A stretch of DNA of 64,000 nt, from assembly GCF_017355855.1 (NCBI RefSeq), contig NZ_JAFEWD010000013.1, positions 62,001-126,000 of the forward strand, written 5' to 3'. This document shows positions 37,304 to 44,991 of the stretch, in pieces. Source of the stretch: Pedobacter sp. SYSU D00535. Lineage in GTDB: Bacteria; Bacteroidota; Bacteroidia; Sphingobacteriales; Sphingobacteriaceae. Under the pieces are notes generated by a model that was not told where the DNA came from, searched no databases, and saw only the letters and a program-made list of their open reading frames with translations. How positions within the stretch are numbered: the first letter of the stretch is position 1; each line of letters starts with the position of its first letter. A program made the translations under genes and the position numbers.

Positions 37304-38257
37304 TCATCCACGTTTTGACGACTTTCCCTTGATTGGGGCTCTGCTCTTCACGTTTTTGCCTGGATTCTTTGAAGGACGTTTGCTTTTTCCATGTGCCCCT
37401 GCCGGCTTATCACTTTTGCTGAAGCTTTTCGTAGCCGGCCTCGATCTTCCCTGTTTAGCTGTACCTGCTGAACTCTTACCAGGCTGCTGCCGATCTGTTT
37501 TCTTTGCAGAGCCCGTGGGTTTCGAAGCCTCTTCCGTAGTTTTAGAGTTCTTTATGAGCCTAAAGATTCCTGCCTTTTCTTCTTCGGTTAACTCCCGCCA
37601 TTCGCCTAAAGGCAAACCCTTAAGACTGATATTCATTATTCTTGTGCGCTCCAGTTTGGTAACCTGGTATCCGAAGTGTTCGCACATCCTTCTTATCTGC
37701 CTGTTTAAACCCTGAATTAGTATTATCCGGAATACAAAGGTACTTTCTTTGGTGACGGTGCACTTTCTGGTCATGATCCCCAGAATAGGAACGCCAACAG
37801 CCATTGATTCAATAAAATGATCGGTGATCGGCTTGTCTACAGTGACGAGATACTCTTTTTCATGGTTATTGCCGGCTCTGAGGATCTTGTTGACAATGTC
37901 GCCATTACTGGTAAGAAAAATCAGTCCCTGCGAGTCCTTGTCCAGGCGACCGATAGGAAAGATGCGTTCGCTGTGATTGACATAACTTACAATGTTGTTT
38001 TTTACGTTTTCTTCGGTTGTGCTTGTTACTCCTACAGGTTTGTTGAAGGCAATAAAAATTGCGTCCTCTGATCTTCTGGGTTCTATGAGGTTTCCATTTA
38101 CAACCACACGATCGCTGGGTGATACCTGATCCCCGATTTTTGCTTTCTTGCCGTTAATAGATACGTTTCCGTTCTCAATGTATTTGTCTGCCTGCCTGCG
38201 CGAGCATAGCCCGCTTTCGCTGATGTATTTATTTAAACGGATGGTGCCTTCGCTCAT
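37304..38257 (-). CDS. rluF: 23S rRNA pseudouridine synthase, RluF-like, with basic tail
   Basis: This enzyme converts a uridine of 23S rRNA (U2604 in E. coli) to pseudouridine. It has 317 residues. An S4 RNA-binding domain (about 5-60) contains [20 protein letters not shown]. The catalytic domain has [12 protein letters not shown] and the active-site Asp in [18 protein letters not shown], then [18 protein letters not shown]. These match the RsuA/RluF group. After the catalytic core ends (near 230) there is a tail of about 85 residues made almost entirely of Lys, Ser, Ala, Gly, Pro and Arg. Such disordered basic tails are frequent in Bacteroidota RNA enzymes and probably bind RNA. RluF is preferred over RluB/RsuA from general pattern only. 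Confidence 0.88.
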   Translation of the reverse strand: MSEGTIRLNKYISESGLCSRRQADKYIENGNVSINGKKAKIGDQVSPSDRVVVNGNLIEPRRSEDAIFIAFNKPVGVTSTTEENVKNNIVSYVNHSERIFPIGRLDKDSQGLIFLTSNGDIVNKILRAGNNHEKEYLVTVDKPITDHFIESMAVGVPILGIMTRKCTVTKESTFVFRIILIQGLNRQIRRMCEHFGYQVTKLERTRIMNISLKGLPLGEWRELTEEEKAGIFRLIKNSKTTEEASKPTGSAKKTDRQQPGKSSAGTAKQGRSRPATKSFSKSDKPAGAHGKSKRPSKNPGKNVKSRAPIKGKSSKRG

Positions 38258-38416
38258 TGGAATCGAGATGGATTATTTTCAAATGTAAGCAAGTCCAGCA
38301 TGTAAAGCTATATGAATAACATATCGTCTGATCAGTTGAGTAGATGTTCGCTCTTCCTCGAGTAGTTATCCGATCTGTTTTCGAGGGCGAAAGTGACCGG
38401 GATATTCAATGCTGGA

Positions 38417-38785
38417 TTAAGCGGTATGTGCCGTTCTGTCGTCAAAATAGAGCTTGATCATCGGTTGATTATCTTCCGGATAGCTGAGGGCATCTTCTGC
38501 CATTACCACAATAGAGTCCTCGTGATTAAAAAAAATAGGGAGTCCGAAGTAGAAGGATCCTCCGTTCTTAAAAGGTTCCTGGAAGTGAGTTGCCGGCGGA
38601 GACAGCTGCGTCTCCTTTATGCCCTTAACCAGGAAACCAATCATGTATTTAGGAATAAAGATCATCGACTTTTCAGGAAGCTGTTCAGGATAATGGGTGA
38701 AGAACAATTTTACCGTCTCGTTCACAGCGATCAATAATCCGGCAACGTCTCCCGGAGCAATAACGTTTTGATAGACCTTACTCAT
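38417..38785 (-). CDS. Conserved-looking hypothetical protein
   Basis: The 122 residues have no signal peptide. The segments VAGLLIAVNETVKLFFTHYP, MIFIPKYMIGFLVKGIKETQ, FKNGGSFYFGLPIFF and SIVVMAEDALSYP suggest an alpha/beta fold with several hydrophobic strands. I do not recognise the family. Coding character is convincing (full-length frame, normal codon use, plausible start), and the reverse frame across it is a poor protein. It is a single gene between RluF and the cold-shock gene, on the same strand as both. Confidence 0.6.
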   Translation of the reverse strand: MSKVYQNVIAPGDVAGLLIAVNETVKLFFTHYPEQLPEKSMIFIPKYMIGFLVKGIKETQLSPPATHFQEPFKNGGSFYFGLPIFFNHEDSIVVMAEDALSYPEDNQPMIKLYFDDRTAHTA

Positions 38786-39096
38786 GCATCAAAAGTAGTT
38801 AAACCATTTGCACAATCAGAAAGCCAGTTTGGATCTGTTACTAGATGCTAGGGATGGTCTAGGGAAGCAGAAACCCGGGCGAAAAGGCAGCTTATGGATG
38901 CGGGCTATGGAAGTCTATATCGCTAGAAAGATCAGACAGGGAACTAGGGGCGTTCAATTTTCGGTCTCAAACCGTTTAGGTGGCCACAACAATACCAAGT
39001 CTCCTGCGGCGACAAGGAGATGCAGCTTTGTTAAGAACATTGACACAAGCAATAGCACACGCGGCCCCGCGTGCGCCAGCCTGGTACCATGATTAC
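38786..39096. other. Intergenic stretch, no supported gene
   Basis: A 94-residue plus-strand frame at 38808-39092 is not protein-like (Arg/Ser rich, no domain), so I do not call it. A GC-rich perfect hairpin, CACGCGG (39058-39064) with CCGCGTG (39067-39073), lies 24 bases beyond the stop of the cold-shock gene and may end that transcript. Confidence 0.5.
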
Positions 39097-39549
39097 CTAG
39101 GCTTTTTTAACTTTTATAGCGTTTAGTCCTTTAAGACCCTGCTCGGTTTCAAACGTGACACTATTGCCCTCTTTGATCGGGTCGATGAGTCCGTTAATAT
39201 GAACAAAGATACTTTCCTGTGTTTGCTGGTCTCTGATAAATCCGAAGCCCTTAGACTCATTGAACATCGTCACAGTACCTTTTCTAACGGTATCGTGAGG
39301 TATCGGTTCTTGTCTGGCCACGCCAATTTGTATATCCTCAGAGTTGATTTCTTTCTTCTTCTTGCTCAGATCAGGAGGAGTGGAGGTGATATTTCCGTTC
39401 TCATCTACATAGGCAAACATTTCCTCTAGGCTTTTTCCTTTATCAGAATTAGCTTTACGGTCTTCGGCCTTCTCTTTCTTGTCTTTAGCTTTCTTTAATC
39501 TTTTTTTCTCTTTTTCTTTCTTACTGAATGTTTCTGTTGATCTTGCCAT
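39097..39549 (-). CDS. Cold-shock domain protein with lysine-rich N-terminal extension
   Basis: This is an RNA-binding protein and probable RNA chaperone. It has 150 residues. The C-terminal cold-shock domain (about 88-150) starts KGTVTMFNESKGFGFI, with RNP1-like GFGFIRD and RNP2-like SIFVHING, and ends FETEQGLKGLNAIKVKK. The first 45 residues are highly charged, a run of Lys, Glu, Asp and Arg, likely a helical or disordered arm. A linker with EEMFAYVDENGNITSTPPDL follows. This arrangement recurs in Bacteroidota cold-shock proteins. Confidence 0.92.
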   Translation of the reverse strand: MARSTETFSKKEKEKKRLKKAKDKKEKAEDRKANSDKGKSLEEMFAYVDENGNITSTPPDLSKKKKEINSEDIQIGVARQEPIPHDTVRKGTVTMFNESKGFGFIRDQQTQESIFVHINGLIDPIKEGNSVTFETEQGLKGLNAIKVKKA

Positions 39550-39698
39550 AGTTTAATTAATACGCATCGTTAGACGCGCGTGATGTAGTTTTTATTTTAT
39601 ATAGTGGTAAACCGCTTACCCCTTGATGTTTTCCGCGCAATTTGCGGGCCAGTCTCACCCTTAATTCTCCTGCACTTAAGCTGTTTTAAATCCCAAAC

Positions 39699-40250
39699 TC
39701 AAACTTTCAAACAAGTTGTCTGCTTAACAATAGTATCGATCCACTGCTGCTGCTTTTCAACACTAAAATGTCGGGCCGGGGTCTCCAGTTTACAAATCCG
39801 GATGCCTTTTTGCTTACAGTGTGCTGCTATCACAGCCATTTGTACCTTGAGGTTAGGAATACCATTGAAGGTTTTCCGGGTAAAGTATACTGATTTCAGT
39901 GCAGGCAGCGAGTCGATGATCGAAATAATGTCATTCCATTGCTGTACATGCGTATCGACAAATGCATCGTCTGTGTTAGTTTCTTCACCTTCCGGTACTT
40001 CAAGTGCATCAATAAGATCAGCGAAGCCGATCTTGCGTTTCTGCATGAAATGTTGCTTTTCACTTAATGGAGCCTCTTTCAAAGACTGCCCTTTCCAGCA
40101 AATAGGCAATAAATGCCACAGGTAATTCCGGGGTCTTCCGTAGAAGAAATCGGTATCCTCTTCACCCTCAGGGACAAAAGTGCCGAGGATCAAAATTTCG
40201 GTGCCCTCGTGGGGTAAAATATGCTTGAATTTATGGGCGACTTTTGGCAT
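39699..40250 (-). CDS. Uracil-DNA glycosylase superfamily protein
   Basis: This is a probable base-excision repair or related nucleic-acid enzyme. It has 183 residues. The opening EILILGTFVPEGEEDTDFFY followed by GRPRNYLWHLLP matches the active-site region of the mismatch-specific/deoxyinosine-type UDG superfamily, where a G-x-x-P motif and FYxxPRNxFW are conserved. Motif 2 is less clear, possibly LETPARHF near residue 159. Adjacent genes encode a J-domain/KTSC fusion (7 bases upstream) and the cold-shock protein. The superfamily is likely; the base specificity is unknown. Confidence 0.75.
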   Translation of the reverse strand: MPKVAHKFKHILPHEGTEILILGTFVPEGEEDTDFFYGRPRNYLWHLLPICWKGQSLKEAPLSEKQHFMQKRKIGFADLIDALEVPEGEETNTDDAFVDTHVQQWNDIISIIDSLPALKSVYFTRKTFNGIPNLKVQMAVIAAHCKQKGIRICKLETPARHFSVEKQQQWIDTIVKQTTCLKV

Positions 40251-40256
40251 AAATAC

Positions 40257-40733
40257 TTAAGCTGTAGCTGCTAATCTGGATGTACTTCTGTAAAGATAAC
40301 TACCGGAAATATGTCTTCTGAAAAAACGTCCGGGAGAATCCGCATTAATGAACTTTACATATACATTTTTAGGCAAATTAAAATACTCATATTCGTTGCC
40401 ATCTGCAAAGCTTATTGTTAGCGTTTGTGCTCGGTATTGGAAATCAAGAATAGCAGAAGCAATGGTAAGGGCATATGCTGAAGCTGTTTTTTCTTTCGTT
40501 TCCGGAGCGATGCTTACCAGGAAATGATAAGCTTCGATGATTGACTTGCTCTTTTCTTCAGCCGCAGCCTTACTTTCTTCACTATCCTGGAACTTATCCG
40601 GATGCCAATTTTTCATCAATTGGCGATAAATTGTTTTTAACTCCTGCAATCCTGCGTCGTCTGCTACTCCAAACAGCTTTCTGTAATCGGTAATCTTTTT
40701 CAATGATTTTATTAAAAGAAGGGAACCAGGCAA
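40257..40733 (-). CDS. J-domain/KTSC-domain fusion protein
   Basis: The 158 residues join two modules. Residues about 13-70 form a DnaJ-like J domain: YRKLFGVADDAGLQELKTIY, then LMKNWHPDKF with the diagnostic His-Pro-Asp that stimulates DnaK ATPase, then IIEAYHFLVS. Residues about 90-150 form a KTSC domain: SAILDFQYRAQTLTISFADG, YEYFNLPKNVYVKFINADSP, GRFFRRHISGSYLY. KTSC is a small domain of unknown role, often next to RNA or DNA enzymes. The product may target DnaK to a nucleic-acid client, which is an inference only. It runs into the UDG-like gene with a gap of 6 bases. Confidence 0.88.
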   Translation of the reverse strand: MPGSLLLIKSLKKITDYRKLFGVADDAGLQELKTIYRQLMKNWHPDKFQDSEESKAAAEEKSKSIIEAYHFLVSIAPETKEKTASAYALTIASAILDFQYRAQTLTISFADGNEYEYFNLPKNVYVKFINADSPGRFFRRHISGSYLYRSTSRLAATA

Positions 40734-41042
40734 AAGCCTGTTTTGTTGTTTAAACCTCTGAATCCTTTTTGGTTCAGGAGTTTGCGAAGGTACGGTTTTA
40801 AAAGTTAACCTGCAGAACGCGTTGTAACTATTTGAGTTTATTGCATTCTTTTGATCTTCAGCAAATAGTTAGTCTGGAAACAAAGAATTAATAATAATCC
40901 ATCTTTCAATGTATCAAAGGCACCTATTATGAATTAGTGCAGCCGATTTCCGGCATCAGATACTAAACATGACGGGCTGTCGAAGAACCCGCTATTGTTA
41001 ATTGCGGGGGATTAAAAGCAAATTCGGCGCCAATAGGCGTCT
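40734..41042. other. Intergenic stretch with a 10-base inverted repeat
   Basis: There is no gene. TAACTATTTG (40825-40834) and CAAATAGTTA (40862-40871) are perfect complements 27 bases apart. Closer to the BLUF gene, CCCGC and GCGGG plus GGCGCC elements (about 40980-41040) could form a weak terminator for it on the minus strand. Confidence 0.45.
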
Positions 41043-41465
41043 TTAACGGTTGTTGTTAATGAAATCTACCAGTAAAGTCTTCACCTGGTCCAGACTGTCG
41101 TTACCGTTGTTTTCGACCTGCTTTCGAAGATTAAGATAGCCTTCAATCTGCTCAAATTCCGCTTTACTGCTTGCTCTGAAGCCCATAGACCAATCTTCAA
41201 AACTACGGCCGGAAATACCACGCTGTTGAAGAATTATCAAGTCCGTATGCCGCGGGTCAGTTTTAATTTTATCATAAACCTTCAACACATTTTCTTCTAA
41301 ACCCTCCAGAACTTGAAGAATATTGCCGTCACAATAGATCAGTACTCCCGAAACTCCCATTTTCGAATTGTTGGCGCGGCTTACCGTTAGTATGTCTTTT
41401 AATTCCTCAGAGCTTAATGCCTCGGTTGCATTACTCAAATAAACAATCGTAAATAATTGGTCCAT
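41043..41465 (-). CDS. Short BLUF-domain blue-light photoreceptor
   Basis: This is a flavin-binding light sensor of 140 residues made of one BLUF domain and a short C-terminal tail. The photochemical residues are all present: Tyr9 in FTIVYLS, Asn33 in SRANNSKMGVSGVL, Gln51 in ILQVLEG, and Trp92/Met94 in FEDWSMGF. It therefore should photocycle with FAD. Short BLUF proteins act by contacting a separate partner, and no effector domain or obvious partner is encoded next to it. The neighbour, 77 bases away on the same strand and upstream in transcription, is an NmrA-like reductase. Confidence 0.93.
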   Translation of the reverse strand: MDQLFTIVYLSNATEALSSEELKDILTVSRANNSKMGVSGVLIYCDGNILQVLEGLEENVLKVYDKIKTDPRHTDLIILQQRGISGRSFEDWSMGFRASSKAEFEQIEGYLNLRKQVENNGNDSLDQVKTLLVDFINNNR

Positions 41466-41542
41466 ACCCGATTCAACGAGGAGTAGTTGAAAAGGTTACT
41501 TTTTTGTTGCTGGTCTTCGATCTGCTTCACACTCCATCTCCT

Positions 41543-42412
41543 TTACTGCTTCAATTGTTGCTCTAAAAACGATGCGAGAGTTGTGGGAAGTTTAATGGTT
41601 TCGCTGGCATATTCCGGGACCGTTTTGTTGTCGATAACCGCTTGGGTCATGTCTACCAGATTTCTTGCCGAATTTTCAGAAAAACCCACAGACAACAGTG
41701 TTTCGCTCCACTTTTCTTTCGGTATTGATTGAGCCGTGACATTTCTATTAAGTAATGTCGAAAGGGTGTTCGCGACATCGGCCGCACTGTATTTTTGAGG
41801 TCCCGTTAGTTCAAAAAGTTTTTGGTGGGTCGAAGTTGAAGGGGTAATCATTTTCTCCGCAATGAACTTCGCCAAATCGAGGGGCGAATTCATCTCGATT
41901 TTCAAACCAGCAGGGAAAAAAGATGGTAGCAGGCCGTATTGTTTAACCGTTTCCAGGTAACCTAACCAGTTACTGAAATAATAGGATGGCCGCACAATTA
42001 TTATTTCTGCATCTACGTCTCTAACACCCTCTTCTAATAGTTTAGACATCACTAGATTACCCGTGTTTCCGTCGGCATGTGCACCTACAGAAGAAAGGCC
42101 TATCACTTTTTTAATTCCTGCGGCTTGAATAGCTAGTTTATAGTTATCTACGATTTGTTGCGTTTCACCGATGATGTCATGGGAAGCCGGATTTTCAGGT
42201 GTTAAAATAAAAACAGTTGTTCCGCCTTTAAATGCCTCCATAAGCTGTCGAGCATCAAAAAGGTCGGCTATCCTGGTCTCGATAGTCCTGTCCCGCAGTT
42301 TTTTTGGATTCCTCACCACTGCTCTTACCGGGTGACCTTTTCTTTTAATTTCATTGATGAGATAGGAGCCTACCTGCCCGGTAGCCCCGAGAACTATATT
42401 CAGGTTTTCCAT
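41543..42412 (-). CDS. NmrA-like NAD(P)-binding oxidoreductase
   Basis: This is an atypical short-chain reductase or redox sensor. It has 289 residues from ATG 42412. An ATG seven codons earlier (42433) is possible, but the fold begins directly at NLNIVLGATGQVGSYLI. The dinucleotide motif GATGQVG is followed by basic VRNPKKLRD (NADP preference), VIGLSSVGAHADGNTGN and VRPSYYFSNWLGY. There is no YxxxK catalytic pair, as usual for NmrA-like proteins such as QOR2-type quinone reductases. A kinase remnant lies just beyond its start on the other strand. Confidence 0.9.
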   Translation of the reverse strand: MENLNIVLGATGQVGSYLINEIKRKGHPVRAVVRNPKKLRDRTIETRIADLFDARQLMEAFKGGTTVFILTPENPASHDIIGETQQIVDNYKLAIQAAGIKKVIGLSSVGAHADGNTGNLVMSKLLEEGVRDVDAEIIIVRPSYYFSNWLGYLETVKQYGLLPSFFPAGLKIEMNSPLDLAKFIAEKMITPSTSTHQKLFELTGPQKYSAADVANTLSTLLNRNVTAQSIPKEKWSETLLSVGFSENSARNLVDMTQAVIDNKTVPEYASETIKLPTTLASFLEQQLKQ

Positions 42413-42606
42413 GTGCAAAAGTTTACACAGCAAAGGTGCGGTGCCAAGGTGACAGCCCTATGTCAACAGCTTAAGCAAAGGTGGAAAGTTTTACTATCAG
42501 CTCTTTGTAGAACCCTTGCTGAAATTGCACCGGGAAGCATTGGGAATAAATTGAATATACAGGGAGCCTCAAACTCATTCCCTGCTTTGTTTAGTGCAGC
42601 GATAAA

Positions 42607-42890
42607 ATGCGGGTAGACCATCGAAGAAAGTATGAAAACGAGTTGCTGAGAAAGAAATTGGAGACTGAGGCTGAGAAACATATGAAAGAACAGCATTGAA
42701 CGAGGTCGCCTTTGATCAAGCTCATCTGGTCAGAGCTCCCCTGGCTAATGTTCTGGGACTGGTTTCGCTCATAGAGCAAATGGAAATGTCTGATGAGCTG
42801 AGGAACGTTGTGTCAATGTTACGGCAAAGTTCCGAGCAGCTCGACAAGGAGGTCAGATCGATTGTGAAAAAAGCAAACCGCGGGCAGTAA
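42607..42890 (+). pseudogene. Frameshifted remnant of a PAS/histidine kinase
   Basis: ATG 42607 opens a frame of 30 codons rich in Glu, Lys and Arg (RKYENELLRKKLETEAEKHM) that looks like the coiled linker after a PAS domain. It stops at 42697-42699. The next frame, entered by a one-base shift near 42695, continues LNEVAFDQAHLVRAPLANVL, which matches a kinase H-box region with the His of AHLVRAPL, and ends after 64 codons. PAS, the dimer end and the ATPase domain are all missing. I read it as a decayed kinase fragment; a functional mini-protein is unlikely. Confidence 0.7.
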
Positions 42891-42992
42891 TACACCCGCT
42901 ACAGGACGGTACGGCTTTGAAGTCGGGCAGTATCAAGTCGCAGAAGAAATACAGCGACTGCCAGCAGGATAAGTGTGATAGATCTTTATTCC

Positions 42993-43133
42993 TCAGAAAG
43001 CATAGCCGAAGGCGATATAGGGCCAATAGGGGATAAAACTATCTTTTGTAAAAATTGGCGATACACCGGCCCTGAATAGCAGACCTCCGCTTATTGGTTG
43101 CTTTCTGTAACCCAATGTCATTGTGCCATACAC
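42993..43133 (-). pseudogene. C-terminal fragment of an outer-membrane beta-barrel protein
   Basis: A 46-codon stretch on the minus strand, ending in TGA at 42993-42995, reads with alternating polar and hydrophobic residues: GYRKQPISGGLLFRAGVSP, then IFTKDSFIPYWPYIAFGYAF. The terminal Phe and the strand pattern match the last strands of an outer-membrane barrel. It has no start codon and abuts the stop of the AraC fragment in the same frame, so it is a remnant. Confidence 0.6.
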
Positions 43134-43213
43134 TTACTCGTTCACTGCCTCTTTGTTGTACTTGTTTTTATACTCGAGGGGCGACAATCCAGTTATCTTT
43201 CTGAATACTTTTA
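43134..43213 (-). pseudogene. C-terminal fragment of an AraC-type regulator
   Basis: About 26 codons on the minus strand read LKVFRKITGLSPLEYKNKYN before a TAA at 43134-43136. This is the second helix-turn-helix end of an AraC protein, as in the intact regulator at 18461 (ITGLTPLEYKRKY). The homology stops abruptly at about 43213 and there is no start. Confidence 0.7.
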
Positions 43214-43216
43214 GAT

Positions 43217-43303
43217 CGCAGAACCTACTTCGTACCACCCAATGCCAGAGAGGGTGGTCTTAATGATCAGTTGATTGAGAAGTGGAAGCTTCCGGTTAAA
43301 TAG
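43217..43303 (+). pseudogene. Short C-terminal-like tail, family not recognised
   Basis: A plus-strand frame reads TYFVPPNAREGGLNDQLIEK, then WKLPVK and a stop at 43301. It looks like the end of a protein but has no start and begins exactly where the AraC fragment breaks off. It may be a third remnant or chance. Confidence 0.3.
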
Positions 43304-43404
43304 GAGGAATGCGGATTTGCTAAAGGTTCTGACAAAACAATAAGTGGAATAGAAATCATGTAACTGTGCATAGTAGTTCACAGATTAATTCAGATATTTA
43401 ACTC

Positions 43405-44253
43405 ATGAAATTAACCAGAACCGTATCGATTTTTGTGCTCGCCGCCGTTTTCAGCCTTTCAGCCTTTTCGCAAAAACAGGTGGACTTTCGGATGAAGTTT
43501 TTACCCAATAAAACGTACACCACCGAGATGGTGAACGATATGAAAATGGAGATGGACTTTCTCGGTGATACCGCAAAACGGAATCAAATGTTATCGAATG
43601 GGCTAGAGCTTCCCATGCAAATGGACATGCTTCAGGAGATGAGCCTTTCTACCCAAACCGGCCAACTAACTGCTGACAGGCGGATTCCACTGACCATCAG
43701 CTACAATAAGATGGATGTAACAATGAACATGCAGGGAAAGGAAATGAAACAACCGAATCAGTTTAGCGGTCTGAAGATTAAGGGTTATGCCACCGAAAGC
43801 GGCAAATTGAGTGTTGAAGCGATAGAGGGCAGTTCTTCTGCTGAGATGAAAGAGGCGATAGAGAAAATGGTTTCTCAGTTGCTAAATGCTGTTCAGTTTC
43901 CCGATAAACCGATGAAGCAGGGAGATACTTTTACCCAGGAGTTGCCCATGATTGTACCAGCCGGAGCCAACAGCTTGAACCTGGTGGTTAAGATTAATTA
44001 TACCTTGAAAGAAGTCAAAGAAAAGCAGGCTTTTTTTGACTATACCCAGGCTATTACTTTGGATATGAAAGCAGAGCAGGCTAATTCGACTGCAACAGGC
44101 TCTGGTACTGGTAAAATGATCTATGATATTCCTTTAAATTATATTACAGATACTACTAGCGACATGATTTTAAACATGAGCATGGCCGTGGGAGATGTAA
44201 AAATGAAAATAAATGCGACCGCTAAGTCTACGGTTAAAGCAAAGGTTCTGTAA
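43405..44253 (+). CDS. Secreted DUF6263-like protein
   Basis: The 282 residues start with a signal peptide (cleavage near SAFSQ). The body is beta-rich with many Met residues: VDFRMKFLPNKTYTTEMVND, KMEMDFLGD, LPMQMDMLQEMSLST, and later KGYATESGKLSVEAIEGSSS and a C-terminal IPLNYITDTTSDMILNMSMA. This resembles proteins annotated DUF6263 in Bacteroidota, function unknown. It stands alone after the remnant region. The family name is from memory of the pattern, so it is moderate confidence; a secreted protein is sure. Confidence 0.75.
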   Translation: MKLTRTVSIFVLAAVFSLSAFSQKQVDFRMKFLPNKTYTTEMVNDMKMEMDFLGDTAKRNQMLSNGLELPMQMDMLQEMSLSTQTGQLTADRRIPLTISYNKMDVTMNMQGKEMKQPNQFSGLKIKGYATESGKLSVEAIEGSSSAEMKEAIEKMVSQLLNAVQFPDKPMKQGDTFTQELPMIVPAGANSLNLVVKINYTLKEVKEKQAFFDYTQAITLDMKAEQANSTATGSGTGKMIYDIPLNYITDTTSDMILNMSMAVGDVKMKINATAKSTVKAKVL

Positions 44254-44428
44254 CACAAGCATCTCGTCTTAACTCCATATCTGGTACTATACCTGCAAAT
44301 ATAAAACCATTTGGTTACATAATTATGCAGCCAAAAAAATTAGAATAAGGAGGCTGGTAAACGAGTAAATTTACTTTAAATCGAATCAAGGTTATAGACG
44401 GCATGCAGGCTTATCAACCTATTTTACT

Positions 44429-44797
44429 ATGATCGAGGAACTTCATAATTTCTATTTTAAAAAGGAAGAACCGGTGAGGAGTTGCCTGCTTGCCTTGCGA
44501 ACCTTGATTCTGGATCAGGACATGAACATTACAGAAACTCGAAAGTATGGGATGCCATGTTTTTGCTATCGTGGAAAGCACTTTTGCTATTTGTGGACCG
44601 ATAAAAACACCGGGGAACCCTATGTTCTGATGGTGGAGGGGAAGTATCTTGAAGATCCGGAGTTGGAACAAGGGAGCCGCTCGCGGATGAAAATTTTGAG
44701 AGTTAATTCGAAAACAGATTTACATTTTAAAACTATCGTCCGGATTTTGCAATCATCACTCGATCTATACAGAAAGGGAATCGTGAAGATAAAGTAA
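44429..44797 (+). CDS. DUF1801-domain protein
   Basis: This 122-residue cytoplasmic protein matches the DUF1801 (YdhG-like) pattern: EELHNFYFKKEEPVRSCLLA, ILDQDMNITETRKYGMPCFC, FCYLWTDKNTGEPYVLMVEG, and DLHFKTIVRILQSSLDLYRK. The family has a small alpha/beta fold and no established activity. It is a single gene. Residues CFCYRGKHFCY give an unusually cysteine-rich middle, which could be a variation or a metal-binding feature. Confidence 0.85.
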   Translation: MIEELHNFYFKKEEPVRSCLLALRTLILDQDMNITETRKYGMPCFCYRGKHFCYLWTDKNTGEPYVLMVEGKYLEDPELEQGSRSRMKILRVNSKTDLHFKTIVRILQSSLDLYRKGIVKIK

Positions 44798-44991
44798 CGT
44801 TATTTCTGTTTGCAATGTCCTCAACCCAAGGGGAAGCTTTTTGATTGTTAAAGTATTTCTTATTCGAAAAAGACTCCTTTTTGAAACAGCAAGGCCGTGG
44901 AAGCTGTTCCATGAGCAATTGATACAGGATGGCAAGCTGAGCTCTACACCTTGCCCATCGCCAATCGTGTGGAACATTAAACATTAGATCT

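Larger units (their letters stand above)
42891..43404. other. Gene-remnant region, no intact gene
   Basis: No complete gene fits. Tails of at least two proteins are readable on the minus strand (42993-43213) and one short tail on the plus strand (43217-43303). This suggests repeated deletions at this spot. Confidence 0.6.

Noticed and set aside
38808-39092. 94-codon plus-strand frame
   Set aside because: It is Arg/Ser-rich with no motif, and the region is better explained as intergenic.
39604-40125. 173-codon plus-strand frame opposite the UDG-like gene
   Set aside because: Cys-rich and not domain-like. The minus strand has a recognisable superfamily.
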